Shown one piece after another: positions 1-10,977 of a stretch of 37,485 bases of DNA. Position numbers and translations under genes: made by a program. This DNA comes from Arthrobacter sp. APC 3897. GTDB lineage: Bacteria; Actinomycetota; Actinomycetes; Actinomycetales; Micrococcaceae. The DNA is taken from contig NZ_JASDDG010000036.1 in NCBI RefSeq assembly GCF_030407495.1, positions 1 to 37,485 of the forward strand. Direction: 5' to 3'. Under the pieces are notes generated by a model. The model saw nothing but the letters and a program-made list of their open reading frames with translations, had not been told where the DNA came from and ran no database searches. The number at the start of each line of letters is the position of its first letter. Within the stretch, counting starts at the first letter, position 1.

Positions 1-8
1 TTAGTTAG

Positions 9-3094
<3,086 letters not shown>

Positions 3095-3140
3095 GCGGCA
3101 GGACCCCGAACCGCCCCCCCCGGGCCGGGCAGCTGCGGCA

Positions 3141-3911
3141 TCAGGAAGGCATGCGCGCGGCCACGATGATTTCCGGGCTGGAGGACGGGTCCAGCGGTCC
3201 GCCGTTCCAATCTCCGTACCAGTCCGCCTCGCTGAACCCGGCCCGCTCCACAAGACCTGCCAGCACATCAGCCGGAGTGAATTTCAGGGTGCTGCGGCTG
3301 GTGAAGCGCTCGCCGTCGGCCAGGAACAGCGTGCGGTCCTCGAAGGTGACCAGGACGCCGTCGGGCTCCTCCTGTACGGCGATCAGCTCCCACTCAACTT
3401 CGAGCATCCCCGCCGAGGATTCCTGCAGCGCGGGCCCCGCACTGCTGCTGTCCCATTCCAGCCAAGCCTTCACTGCGGGGTTCCGGGACTCGAAAAAGAA
3501 GATTCCGCCGGGCGACAGCCGGGAGCTCACCGCCTGAAGCGTCAACAGGATGTCAGCTTCGGGCAGCAGGCACTGAAACGCATGGCCGGTCATGACCGCG
3601 GCGTCGATGGGGCCAGCGGGCAGGTCCGCCGCCGTTCCCTCCAGCCAGGTGACCAGCTCCCCGCCGTCGCGTGACCGGGCGGCATCGAGCATTCCTGCGG
3701 CCGGATCAATACCCGTGACGGTGTGCCCTCCGCGGGCAAGCTCAACGGCAAAATTGCCAGTGCCGCAGCCGACGTCCGCAATCCTCAGCGGACCCCTTTG
3801 GCTGCTGAGGGTGCTGAGCATACCGGCGTAGAAGTCGACGTCCCAGCGGCCGGCGTTGTCCTCGTCGTAGAGAGCCACCAGGCGCGGTTCGCTGTAATGC
3901 GCATCAACCAC
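3141..3911 (-). CDS. Class I SAM-dependent methyltransferase
   Basis: Predicted Rossmann-fold methyltransferase, about 257 residues. Motif I is clear (IADVGCGTGNFAVELARGG), followed by the acidic end of beta-2 (VTGIDPAAGML) and a motif around DAAVMTGHAFQCL. It most resembles UbiE/Methyltransf_25-type enzymes; the substrate is unknown. An open frame continues upstream to a GTG at 3953, but I chose the GTG at 3911 because GGAGA lies 6 nt upstream and the conserved fold starts just after (VVDAHYSEPRLVALYD). It lies 59 nt downstream of the ArsR gene on the same strand and may be co-transcribed with it, which would link it to the divergent ABC importer; that link is inference. Confidence 0.85.
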   Translation of the reverse strand: MVDAHYSEPRLVALYDEDNAGRWDVDFYAGMLSTLSSQRGPLRIADVGCGTGNFAVELARGGHTVTGIDPAAGMLDAARSRDGGELVTWLEGTAADLPAGPIDAAVMTGHAFQCLLPEADILLTLQAVSSRLSPGGIFFFESRNPAVKAWLEWDSSSAGPALQESSAGMLEVEWELIAVQEEPDGVLVTFEDRTLFLADGERFTSRSTLKFTPADVLAGLVERAGFSEADWYGDWNGGPLDPSSSPEIIVAARMPS

Positions 3912-3970
3912 TGCGCGTCTCCGGTTCCTCTGTTTGCTGAGGACTGCGTGCACCGCAGTTGTTGGCAGTA

Positions 3971-4303
3971 TCAGTGCGCATGCGGGGCGCCGATGGTGTG
4001 GAGCAGGGTGTGCAGGGATTCGTCCACCAGACGGTAGCGGTGTTCACGGCCAACCTTCTCCACCACCGCCCACTCCCGGTTCCGCAGCGGGCGCAGGGAC
4101 TGACTGACCACTGTCTGCGGCACCCCGGCCGCGGCGGCCAGCCGGGTCACCGAGAGACCCGGGCTGAAGTGCAGGCACAGCAGCAGCGTGAGCCGTGTGG
4201 GATCCGAGATCAGGTCAAAACGGGCAGACCATCCCGGCACGTCCACGGCAGCGGGTACGTCTGCTACCGCGTCGATGACGGCACCGGGCGACGAGGGTCT
4301 CAT
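3971..4303 (-). CDS. ArsR/SmtB-family winged-helix repressor
   Basis: About 110 residues. The core DPTRLTLLLCLHF...LSVTRLAAAAGVPQTVVSQSLRPLRNREWAVVEKVGREHRYRLVDESL is a standard ArsR dimerisation helix, HTH (recognition helix TVVSQSLRPL) and beta-wing. The C-terminal helix and tail carry four histidines (HTLLHTIGAPHAH), reminiscent of the alpha-5 metal sites of SmtB/CzrA/NmtR-type sensors, although the spacing does not match the classical D-x-H-x10-H-x2-E/H pattern exactly. There is no ELCVCDL arsenic motif. The frame is open further upstream, with in-frame ATGs at 4330 and 4321. I chose 4303 because upstream residues are low-complexity (MRGMRGFRGMR) and not family-like. Divergent from the ABC importer, it probably controls that operon and itself. 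Confidence 0.85.
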   Translation of the reverse strand: MRPSSPGAVIDAVADVPAAVDVPGWSARFDLISDPTRLTLLLCLHFSPGLSVTRLAAAAGVPQTVVSQSLRPLRNREWAVVEKVGREHRYRLVDESLHTLLHTIGAPHAH

Positions 4304-4327
4304 ACCTCGAAATCCTCGCATACCTCG
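4301..4327 (-). repeat. Tandem 9-bp repeat at the ArsR start codon
   Basis: Three copies of CCTCG occur at exact 9-bp steps (4305-4309, 4314-4318, 4323-4327) within units of the form CATACCTCG. On the minus strand they place successive in-frame ATG and GAGG elements just ahead of the chosen start, so the true start and its Shine-Dalgarno cannot be resolved by inspection. Confidence 0.6.
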
Positions 4328-4495
4328 CATAGCTCTGAATCCTTGCAGAGCGCCGCCGCGCCGCACAACGGTGCCGCGGCTGGGAAGAAGGTAACGCAAC
4401 GACAAGTTTCGAACCGATTTTGGGCGGAGGGGATGGACCGGGATAGGTATTGTTTCATCGTTATGTGCACACGCATGCATACGTCAGGAGCGCAC
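4304..4495. promoter_or_regulatory. Divergent arsR / ABC importer regulatory region
   Basis: This 192-nt divergent region holds the presumed promoters of both the repressor and the importer. For the plus strand a weak candidate is TTGGGC, 18-nt spacer, TAGGTA (about 4422-4451). Just downstream the sequence is more AT-rich and contains two short palindromes, GTGCAC (4465-4470) and GCATGC (4473-4478), before the TCAGGAG ribosome binding site. That is where an ArsR operator would be expected, but no clean long inverted repeat is visible, so the operator assignment is tentative. Confidence 0.4.
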
Positions 4496-6109
4496 ATGCC
4501 AGAGATCAGAGGTCGGGACCTGTCCCGGCTGGCAGCAGCTGCCCTGCTGCTGACCGTAGCCGCCGGCTGCGTAGCGGATCCGGAAAATACCGGGGAAGGT
4601 GCCCCCCTGGTTCTCGCCGATGCCAATGAGCTGGGCCGGTTCAACCCCGTGGGAGGCCACGGAGACAGCGGACAGTCGCAGATCTACGACGGGCTCCTGC
4701 GGCTCGCACCCAGGGATGGTTCCTCGTCCCTGCCCGACCTGATTCCGTGGCTGGCCACAGAGATGCCGCGGAGAAACACCGAGGGTACCGAATGGACTGT
4801 CCGGGTCCGCGACGGCGTGGAGTTCACCGACGGCACTGTTCTGGACGCCGAAGACGTTGCTGCTACCTATAAGGCCGTCATCGACCCGGCCTCTGCCTCC
4901 GAGCTGGCCCCCTCCTACGACATGCTTCAGGACGTCACCGCCGGACCGGACGGAACCGTTACGTTCACCCTGAAGTATCCATACTCCGGGTTTGCCAGCC
5001 GGCTGCTGCTGGGCATTGCGCCGTCGGAGCGGCTGATGCCGGGGCTGGCTGCCGAATCATCCCTGAATACCGACCCGGTGGGGACGGGCCCCTATACGCT
5101 CGCGTCGCTGCGCCCTGACGAACTGGTCCTGACTGCCAATGAGGACTACTGGAACGGCGCGCCGGAAGTGAAAACGGTGACGATTATCCACGTGCCCGAT
5201 GACAACTCGCGGGCCCAGCGGCTTCAAACGGGCGAGATCGACGGAACCGTCCTGCCGCCGAGCTTGGCCGCAGCCTACGAGGATAAGCCCGGGTACTCCC
5301 AAGAGGCCGTGGAAACGGCTGATTGGCGGGGGCTTTCCCTGCCCGCCGGAAACGCCTTCGCGAGCGATCCGCAGGCGGTTCTGGCGATGAACCTGGCGGT
5401 TGACCGCGAAGCCATGGTGGACCATGTGCTGGCCGGCCGCGGCGTTCCGGCCCATACCCCGGTGGCAGCGGTCTACGGAGACGCCTTCGACCCGGACGCC
5501 GTCTTCCCATTCGACCCCGAAGGAGCCAAAACGCTCCTGGACGAGGCCGGCTGGGTTGCAGGTGAGGACGGAAAGCGGACCCGGGACGGCGTGCCTGCGG
5601 CCTTTGACCTGGCGTACAACGCAAGCGATACCCTCCGCCGGGATCTGTCGCTGGCGTTTGCCTCGGACATGTCCGGGATCGGTGTGGACGTGACCCTTCT
5701 CGGCACCGACTGGAACGTGATCGAGGAGCGGCGCAGAGACGTCGGCATCCTCCTGGGCGGCGGCGACAAGCCCTACGATCTGGATTCGCAGCTGTTCGAA
5801 ACACTCCATACGGCAGTCCCCGGAACGGGTTCTCCCTTCGCCAATCCGGGCAACACCGGAAGCGCTGAAATAGATGCCCACCTGGAGGCCGCCCGGACAA
5901 GTACGGATCCCGCCGAGCGCACGGCCCGCTACCTGGCCGTCCAGGACCTCTACGTCCAGCAACCCGGTTACGTCATGCTGGCCTTCATCAACCACAACTA
6001 CATCCAGCGGGAGATGGGCTGGCAGAACATCCGGACAGTCCTGGAACCGCATGCCCACGACGTCGGGTGGGGCTTCTGGTGGAGCCTGCGCGACTGGACC
6101 AGGGAGTAG
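4496..6109 (+). CDS. ABC importer substrate-binding lipoprotein (nickel/peptide type)
   Basis: Family 5 extracellular solute-binding protein (NikA/DppA/OppA type), 537 residues, predicted to be tethered outside the membrane. The N-terminus has a signal sequence with lipobox VAAGC (Cys25). Typical family segments follow: EWTVRVRDGVEFTDGTVLDAEDV, GTGPYTLASL..DELVLTANEDYWNG and NLAVDREAMVDHVLAGRG. The start ATG has CAGGAG 5 nt upstream; a longer open frame upstream lacks a signal peptide and is ignored. The C-terminus has HAHDVGWGFWW. The ligand could be a metal, a metal-chelate or a peptide. The ArsR neighbour favours a metal or metallophore, but this is inference. Confidence 0.9.
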   Translation: MPEIRGRDLSRLAAAALLLTVAAGCVADPENTGEGAPLVLADANELGRFNPVGGHGDSGQSQIYDGLLRLAPRDGSSSLPDLIPWLATEMPRRNTEGTEWTVRVRDGVEFTDGTVLDAEDVAATYKAVIDPASASELAPSYDMLQDVTAGPDGTVTFTLKYPYSGFASRLLLGIAPSERLMPGLAAESSLNTDPVGTGPYTLASLRPDELVLTANEDYWNGAPEVKTVTIIHVPDDNSRAQRLQTGEIDGTVLPPSLAAAYEDKPGYSQEAVETADWRGLSLPAGNAFASDPQAVLAMNLAVDREAMVDHVLAGRGVPAHTPVAAVYGDAFDPDAVFPFDPEGAKTLLDEAGWVAGEDGKRTRDGVPAAFDLAYNASDTLRRDLSLAFASDMSGIGVDVTLLGTDWNVIEERRRDVGILLGGGDKPYDLDSQLFETLHTAVPGTGSPFANPGNTGSAEIDAHLEAARTSTDPAERTARYLAVQDLYVQQPGYVMLAFINHNYIQREMGWQNIRTVLEPHAHDVGWGFWWSLRDWTRE

Positions 6110-6112
6110 CCG

Positions 6113-7138
6113 GTGCCGGCACAAGCACCGCTGCTGTCCGGCCGGCAGGCAGGACGCAGACACCGGCGTGCGGACCTGCGTACGATTATCTTCCGCCGCT
6201 GCGTCCTGGCGGTGCCTGTCGTCCTGGGCGTGAGCCTGCTGGTTTTCCTGCTGGCCGGCATCTCGCCCTTCAATCCGCTGACCGCCTATCTGGGGGACCG
6301 GTACGTGCAGGCGTCGGTGGAACAGCGGCAGCAGCTCGCCGAGGCCCTCAATCTTGAGACATCATGGTTCTCCGCCTGGTTGCAGTGGATCGGTTCGGCG
6401 CTGACCGGAGACCTGGGGTACTCACGGGTATTCCGGCAGCCCGTGACGGCGGTGCTGTCCGAGCGCATGCCCTGGACTCTGCTGGTCGCCGGAACGGGGT
6501 TGTTCCTCGCCGTGGTCTCTTCGCTGCTGATGGCGGTGCGCTGCGCTTACCGGCCGGGCGGGTTCCTGGACCGGGCCGTGGGTGCGGGGGCGACCGTCCT
6601 GCAGGGATTGCCGCCGTTTGTCATCTCCCTCGGCCTGCTGGGCGTTTTTGCCGTTGCCGCGGGTTGGTTGCCCGGGGGAGGACTGGCGGATCCCGGAGCC
6701 GAGCTCAGCGCCGGTCAGGTTGCCCGCCATATGGTGCTGCCCGTACTGGCCACGGCACTGTCGCAGCTGCCGTGGCTGGTGCTCTCCCTGCGGACCTCCA
6801 CGGCAGGGATTCAGGCCTCCGATGCCGTGCGCGGGGCCCGGCTCCGCGGGCTGTCCGAGCGGACCGTGGTCCGCAAACATGTGCTGCCGGCAGCTTTGGC
6901 ACCGTTCATCGCGGTGCTCGGATCGCGGCTCCCCGAAGTCATCGTGGGCGCCGTGCTGATCGAGACGGTGTTTTCCTGGCCGGGGCTGGCCGCGGCCGTG
7001 GTGTCATCGGCGCAGGCCCTGGACTTTGCCCTGCTGGCCGCGCTCACGGTACTGACCACGATCACCGTCCTGGCAGCATCGCTGCTGGCTGACCTCCTGT
7101 ACATGCTGCTCGATCCGAGGGTGACTGCCGATGTTTAG
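6113..7138 (+). CDS. ABC importer permease (NikB/DppB type)
   Basis: Inner-membrane permease of 341 residues, starting at a GTG 3 nt after the lipoprotein gene. An N-terminal membrane segment (FRRCVLAVPVVLGVSLLVFLLAG region) is followed by the long external segment usual in NikB/DppB/OppB proteins and the binding-protein-dependent transport domain. The EAA loop that contacts the ATPase is readable as SDAVRGARLRGLSERTVVRKHVLP. It should pair with the next gene to form the transmembrane channel. The next gene starts 8 nt before this one ends. Confidence 0.9.
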   Translation: MPAQAPLLSGRQAGRRHRRADLRTIIFRRCVLAVPVVLGVSLLVFLLAGISPFNPLTAYLGDRYVQASVEQRQQLAEALNLETSWFSAWLQWIGSALTGDLGYSRVFRQPVTAVLSERMPWTLLVAGTGLFLAVVSSLLMAVRCAYRPGGFLDRAVGAGATVLQGLPPFVISLGLLGVFAVAAGWLPGGGLADPGAELSAGQVARHMVLPVLATALSQLPWLVLSLRTSTAGIQASDAVRGARLRGLSERTVVRKHVLPAALAPFIAVLGSRLPEVIVGAVLIETVFSWPGLAAAVVSSAQALDFALLAALTVLTTITVLAASLLADLLYMLLDPRVTADV

Positions 7139-8027
7139 CTCCAGGACTTCCAGCCCCGCAACCTCCGGTCCCGCAGCCGCGTCCGTTTTGCGCCAAGTGG
7201 TTCTGCCGGAACGCAGCCGTGCCGGGAAGCGCGCAGGTGCACTCATCGGCGCGGCCGTGCTGGCTGTGATTGTGGCCTACGCCGTGTTTGTTCCACTGAT
7301 AGCCGGGACGGACCAGAAGCTGACCGATTTCAGCTCCGCCCGCCTGCCGCCGTCGTCCGGCCATCTGTTCGGAACAGACCACGCCGGCCGCGACCTGTTT
7401 GTCCGGCTGGCCTCCGGACTGCGGATCTCGCTCCTGATCGCTGCCCTCTGCGCCGTGCTCGCGATGGTCCTGGGCATGCTGGTCGGCGCGGCCTCGGCAA
7501 CGTTGGGCGGCCGGGCAGACCGGAGCATCATGCGCTGCATCGACGCCGTCAATGCGGTTCCGCATCTGCTGCTGGGAGTGGTGATCGTGGCGATGTTCAG
7601 GGGATCGGTCACCGCCATTGTTGCCTCGATTGCCCTGACGCACTGGACGCAGGTTGCACGGATTGTCCGCGCAGAGGTCTTGTCCCTGCGCGGGCTCGAG
7701 TACGTTGAAGCGTCCTACCTTCTGGGCAGGACGCGGACACAGGTGCTCCGCCGGCATTTCCTTCCTGCTGCGCTGGGACAGGGAACGGTGGCCACCGTGA
7801 TGCTCCTGCCGCACGCCATCTGGCACGAATCAACCCTGTCATTCCTGGGCCTTGGCCTCTCCCCGGACCGGGCGTCCCTGGGCACACTGCTGCAGGAGGC
7901 GCAGACGGAAGTGATGCTCGGCGGCTGGTGGGCGCTGGCGTTCCCCGCGCTGCTTCTCGTCTGTACCACCCTGGCGATCGCCGCCTGCGGAAACGGGCTT
8001 GTCTCCACCACAGCAGGCCGGTCATGA
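7131..8027 (+). CDS. ABC importer permease (NikC/DppC type)
   Basis: Second permease, 298 residues. It has the NikC/DppC/OppC features: an N-terminal cytoplasmic stretch, a first helix (AGALIGAAVLAVIVAYAVFV), the conserved periplasmic HLFGTDHAGRDLFVRLASGLRISLLI segment, and an EAA loop (LEYVEASYLLGRTRTQVLRRHFLP) followed by HESTLSFLGLGLSPDRASLGTLLQEA. The start overlaps the preceding permease by 8 nt and its stop overlaps the next ATPase start (ATGA), so the operon is tightly coupled. Confidence 0.91.
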   Translation: MFSSRTSSPATSGPAAASVLRQVVLPERSRAGKRAGALIGAAVLAVIVAYAVFVPLIAGTDQKLTDFSSARLPPSSGHLFGTDHAGRDLFVRLASGLRISLLIAALCAVLAMVLGMLVGAASATLGGRADRSIMRCIDAVNAVPHLLLGVVIVAMFRGSVTAIVASIALTHWTQVARIVRAEVLSLRGLEYVEASYLLGRTRTQVLRRHFLPAALGQGTVATVMLLPHAIWHESTLSFLGLGLSPDRASLGTLLQEAQTEVMLGGWWALAFPALLLVCTTLAIAACGNGLVSTTAGRS

Positions 8028-8932
8028 GTGCTGCGATCAGGGCTGAAGGACACACGGTCCGGATACCGGTGGACATCCGCGGGGAGGCCGGCTGGGTGCA
8101 CGCTGCCACCAGCGTTGACTTCACCGCCTGCCGGGGCCGGGTGCATGCCGTCGTGGGCGAATCGGGCTGCGGTAAGACAACCCTGGCCACGGCCATCCTC
8201 GGCATGCTGCCCGCGGGCACACGGGCCGGGGGACATCTGGAATACGTGGACCCCAACGGGCGGGCGACAGCACTGACCGGCGAAGGGCGGGCCGCGGCCG
8301 CGCGGACAGCGGGGCTGCGGGGGCGGCAGATCGGCTACGTTCCGCAGTCCGCCGCCACCTATCTCACCCCGGTCCGCCGGGTGGGGGCACAGCTGCGGGA
8401 AACCCTCCGCGAACTCCGGGGACAGGCCACAGCGGAGGAGCTGCTGGACCGGGTCCATCTGGACCCTGCCGCTTTGGAGGCATTTCCGCATGAGCTCAGC
8501 GGCGGGATGCTGCAGCGTGCAGCCCTTGCCTTCGCCCTTGCCGGGGATCCCGACGTACTGGTGGCGGATGAACCGATCTCCGGCCTGGACCCGCATCTGG
8601 CCCAGTTGACCCTGGGCCTGCTGCGCAGCATCGCGGACTCCGGCACCGCCGTCGTCCTGATCACCCATGATCTGCAGGCGCTCGCCTTGTCCGGCACCGC
8701 CGACGAGCTCTCCGTGATGTACGCAGGAAGGATTATCGAAACCGGTCCGGCGGTGCGGATCCTGACTGCGCCGGCCGAGCGCTACACCGCGGATCTGCTC
8801 GCGGCCCTTCCCGCCAACGGACTGCATCCAATGCCCGGCCTGCCGCCTGAACTGACCAATCTGCCGCCGGACTATACGTACGCGGACCGGCTGCGGGCCG
8901 CGGCGGAACTGGAGGCGGACCATGTCCGGTGA
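8024..8932 (+). CDS. ABC importer ATPase 1 (NikD/DppD type)
   Basis: Cytoplasmic nucleotide-binding subunit, 302 residues. Walker A is GESGCGKTT, the Q-loop region is IGYVPQSAATYLTP, the signature is LSGGMLQRA, Walker B is VLVADEPISGLD and the H-loop is LITHD. The C-terminal extension (MYAGRIIETGPAVRILTAPAERYTADLLAALP) is the hallmark of the oligopeptide/nickel ATPase subfamily. The start was placed at the ATG overlapping the upstream stop; the longer open frame upstream is unlike the family. Confidence 0.92.
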   Translation: MSAAIRAEGHTVRIPVDIRGEAGWVHAATSVDFTACRGRVHAVVGESGCGKTTLATAILGMLPAGTRAGGHLEYVDPNGRATALTGEGRAAAARTAGLRGRQIGYVPQSAATYLTPVRRVGAQLRETLRELRGQATAEELLDRVHLDPAALEAFPHELSGGMLQRAALAFALAGDPDVLVADEPISGLDPHLAQLTLGLLRSIADSGTAVVLITHDLQALALSGTADELSVMYAGRIIETGPAVRILTAPAERYTADLLAALPANGLHPMPGLPPELTNLPPDYTYADRLRAAAELEADHVR

Positions 8933-9557
8933 GCTCAGCGCCGTGAAGGTGGGGTTCTCTTACGGCGGCGCCGAGGTGCTGCGGAACGTCAGCCTAAGTA
9001 TCGGTGCGGGCAGCCAAGTGGGCTTGGCCGGACCGTCGGGCAGCGGCAAAACCACCCTGGCCCGGGTGCTGGCCGGTCTGATCCCGCCGTCGGCGGGGCA
9101 CGTGGCCTGCAACGGCGCGCCCGTCCGAAGGGGTGACGGCAGCATTGCCATGCTGTTCCAGTCTCCGCGCCGGTCCTGCAGTCCGCGGATGACGCTGCGG
9201 GCCGTGATCGCCGAGGGCATCGCCGGCGTGCGCGGGCCCCGCCGGCGCAGGGAAATTGACGCAGGCGTGCGGCAGTTCGCGGCCAGGGTCCAGCTGACCG
9301 GCGATCTGCTGGACCGGTACCCGCATGAGGTATCCGACGGTCAGCTCCAGCGTGCCTGCCTTGCCCGTGCCCTGGCCGCCCGGCCGGATTACCTCATCTG
9401 TGATGAGGCCACCGCCATGCTGGATGCCGCCACCACCGCGGCCGTGGTCCGCATCATCAGCGGGGAGGTTGCTGCCCGGAGCCTCGGGGTCCTGGCGCTG
9501 AGCCATGACCGCGAACTGCTGGAGGCCTGGTGCGGGGCCATCAAACACCTGCCGTAA
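8922..9557 (+). CDS. ABC importer ATPase 2 (NikE/DppF type, short)
   Basis: Partner ATPase, 211 residues. Walker A is GPSGSGKTT, the Q-loop area is IAMLFQSPRRSCSPRMTL, Walker B is YLICDEATAMLDA and the H-loop is ALSHD. The signature is VSDGQ instead of LSGGQ, which is tolerated in NikE/DppF-like proteins but worth noting. It lacks the longer C-terminal domain of many DppF proteins, so it is at the short end for the family. It overlaps the preceding ATPase by 11 nt and is the last gene of the importer operon. No clear terminator hairpin follows. Confidence 0.9.
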   Translation: MSGELSAVKVGFSYGGAEVLRNVSLSIGAGSQVGLAGPSGSGKTTLARVLAGLIPPSAGHVACNGAPVRRGDGSIAMLFQSPRRSCSPRMTLRAVIAEGIAGVRGPRRRREIDAGVRQFAARVQLTGDLLDRYPHEVSDGQLQRACLARALAARPDYLICDEATAMLDAATTAAVVRIISGEVAARSLGVLALSHDRELLEAWCGAIKHLP

Positions 9558-9700
9558 GCACGGTCTGCTGCGTGTCCATGGTGACGGTTCTGTCTGGTTT
9601 TAAGCCCTGAGGGGAGAGACGCCGCCGGGGGGAGAGACTTTCAGGGGCGGGCGCGGATAATGGGAACACTCGTTTGGCATTCTCGGACCAGGAGGAATCC
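9558..9700 (+). promoter_or_regulatory. Intergenic region before the TraR/DksA-type gene
   Basis: This gap contains a direct repeat GGGGAGAGAC at 9611-9620 and 9629-9638, a -10-like GATAAT at 9656-9661 without a convincing -35 box, and a strong ribosome binding site GGAGGA at 9691-9696, 4 nt before the ATG. Confidence 0.4.
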
Positions 9701-10147
9701 ATGACCCGTAAGACACCTGCTGCGCCCCGGAAGACTTCCACTGCCGCAGCTGCGCGAGTCCCGGCTCCTGAGCGTGCCACTCCTGCTGATCTGGACACAG
9801 GTCATTTCGCTGAGCTGCTGGATGAACGCATCGGCCAGGCCCGGGAAAAGATTGCCTCCGTGGTGGCGGACATCCGCGAAGTGACCCTGGCGGCCAAGGA
9901 CACACCGGCCGACGACGAACATGACCCCGAAGGATCCACCGTTACCGTTGAACGCAACAACGAAATGGCGCTGCTCGCCGCCGGTGAAGAGTCGCTGATC
10001 GAGTTGCTGGATGCACGGGTGCGGCTGGATGAAGGCACCTACGGGGTGTGTGAGATGTGCGGCAACCCAATCCCCGCCGAACGGCTGGAAATCCGCCCCG
10101 AGGCACGCTTTTGCGTCACCTGCGCCGCCGCGGCCCGGCGCCGCTGA
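9701..10147 (+). CDS. TraR/DksA C4-type zinc-finger protein
   Basis: 148 residues. A disordered Ala/Pro/Thr-rich N-terminus (about 35 aa) precedes a helical coiled-coil hairpin and a C-terminal C4 zinc finger, CEMC-x17-CVTC, the signature of the DksA/TraR family. Such proteins bind RNA polymerase through its secondary channel or act as small regulators; in actinobacteria their role is mostly uncharacterised. The start ATG has GGAGGA 4 nt upstream, which decides it over the slightly longer open frame. It stands alone between the ABC operon and the acetyltransferase. Confidence 0.88.
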   Translation: MTRKTPAAPRKTSTAAAARVPAPERATPADLDTGHFAELLDERIGQAREKIASVVADIREVTLAAKDTPADDEHDPEGSTVTVERNNEMALLAAGEESLIELLDARVRLDEGTYGVCEMCGNPIPAERLEIRPEARFCVTCAAAARRR

Positions 10148-10259
10148 GCGGCGGCTGCCGAACAGCAGTGCCCCTGGTCACGGCCGTCCATGGACCGGTG
10201 ACGGGCGGCGCTAGAATCAACGGTGGAAATCAAGAACCACGCAAGGATTCGTAACCCGC

Positions 10260-10754
10260 ATGAGCATTACCGTCCGGCAGGCCACCGAGGCTGACTTTGA
10301 CGACATCCGCCGGATCACCCGTGACGCCTATCTGAGCGCCGGGTACCTCGAGGCAGACGACCCCTACGTCAAGGAGCTGGAAAACGTTGAGGACCGTGCC
10401 GCCAACGCGATGGTCTGGGTGGCGGAACTGGACGGCAGGGTAGCTGCCTCCACGGCGATCACCTTTGCCGGGCAGCCGTACACCGACATCGCCGTCGAGG
10501 GCGAACTGGAATTCCGCATGCTTGCCGTGGACCCCGCTCTGCAGCGCGGCGGGGTCGGCCGTGCCCTGGTGTCCGCCGTCGTCGACTATGCCCGCACCCT
10601 GGACGGTATCCATGCCGTCAGCCTGACCAGCATGACGCCGATGACCCGGGCCCACGCCCTGTACCGGTCGATGGGATTCGAGCGGGTGCCCGGGCGTGAC
10701 TGGATTGTGCCCAACAAGGACATCCTGCTCTGGGTCTTCCGTCTGGTCCTCTGA
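10260..10754 (+). CDS. GNAT-family N-acetyltransferase
   Basis: 164 residues with a single acetyl-CoA-dependent transferase domain. It starts SITVRQATEADFDDIRRI and has the acetyl-CoA pyrophosphate-binding motif A in FRMLAVDPALQRGGVGRALV (Q-R-G-G-V-G-R). A typical C-terminal segment, ALYRSMGFERVPGRDW, follows. The acceptor (protein, amine or small molecule) cannot be predicted. A -10-like TAGAAT lies at 10212-10217 with a poor -35 (TGGACC, 15-nt spacing), giving a leader of roughly 35 nt. Confidence 0.9.
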   Translation: MSITVRQATEADFDDIRRITRDAYLSAGYLEADDPYVKELENVEDRAANAMVWVAELDGRVAASTAITFAGQPYTDIAVEGELEFRMLAVDPALQRGGVGRALVSAVVDYARTLDGIHAVSLTSMTPMTRAHALYRSMGFERVPGRDWIVPNKDILLWVFRLVL

Positions 10755-10799
10755 CGCGGGCTGCCGAACACACCCGAACGCTCTGCTTGAGCGGCCGCG

Positions 10800-10841
10800 G
10801 GGCGCAACCCTTTCGGAGAGGGCGGAGGGGTGTTTGCGCCC
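10800..10841 (+). terminator. Stem-loop after the acetyltransferase gene
   Basis: GGGCGCAA (10800-10807) pairs with TTGCGCCC (10834-10841). An inner hairpin is possible in CCCTTTCGGAGAGGG (10808-10822). There is no U-tract, so it may be a weak terminator or a structured RNA element rather than a classical intrinsic terminator. Confidence 0.4.
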
Positions 10842-10928
10842 GTGATGTGCACGAAAGATCCAAAGAAGCGTCCCGGTTCGCTGCTCCGCCCGCGCCCGAC
10901 ACACGGAAAATGGCATCACCAGACGCCG

Positions 10929-10960
10929 TAGACTGGGACGGATACCTTTTATCCGAAAAA
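10929..10960 (+). promoter_or_regulatory. gatCAB promoter and 5' leader hairpin
   Basis: TAGACT at 10929-10934 is a good actinobacterial -10 box; the -35 is not recognisable. Just after the expected start point, CGGATA (10939-10944) pairs with TATCCG (10950-10955) around a CCTTT loop and is followed by six A residues, giving a small stem-loop at the 5' end of the leader. GGGAG at 10969-10973 is the gatC ribosome binding site. Confidence 0.5.
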
Positions 10961-10977
10961 AGACGCATGGGAGACTC

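Noticed and set aside
3114-3121. Run of eight C residues as a frameshift or phase-variation site
   Set aside because: It lies in the gap between two convergent genes and affects neither reading frame.
9611-9638. Direct repeat GGGGAGAGAC as a transposon or regulatory repeat
   Set aside because: Two short copies 18 bp apart with no symmetry or associated gene; too weak to interpret.
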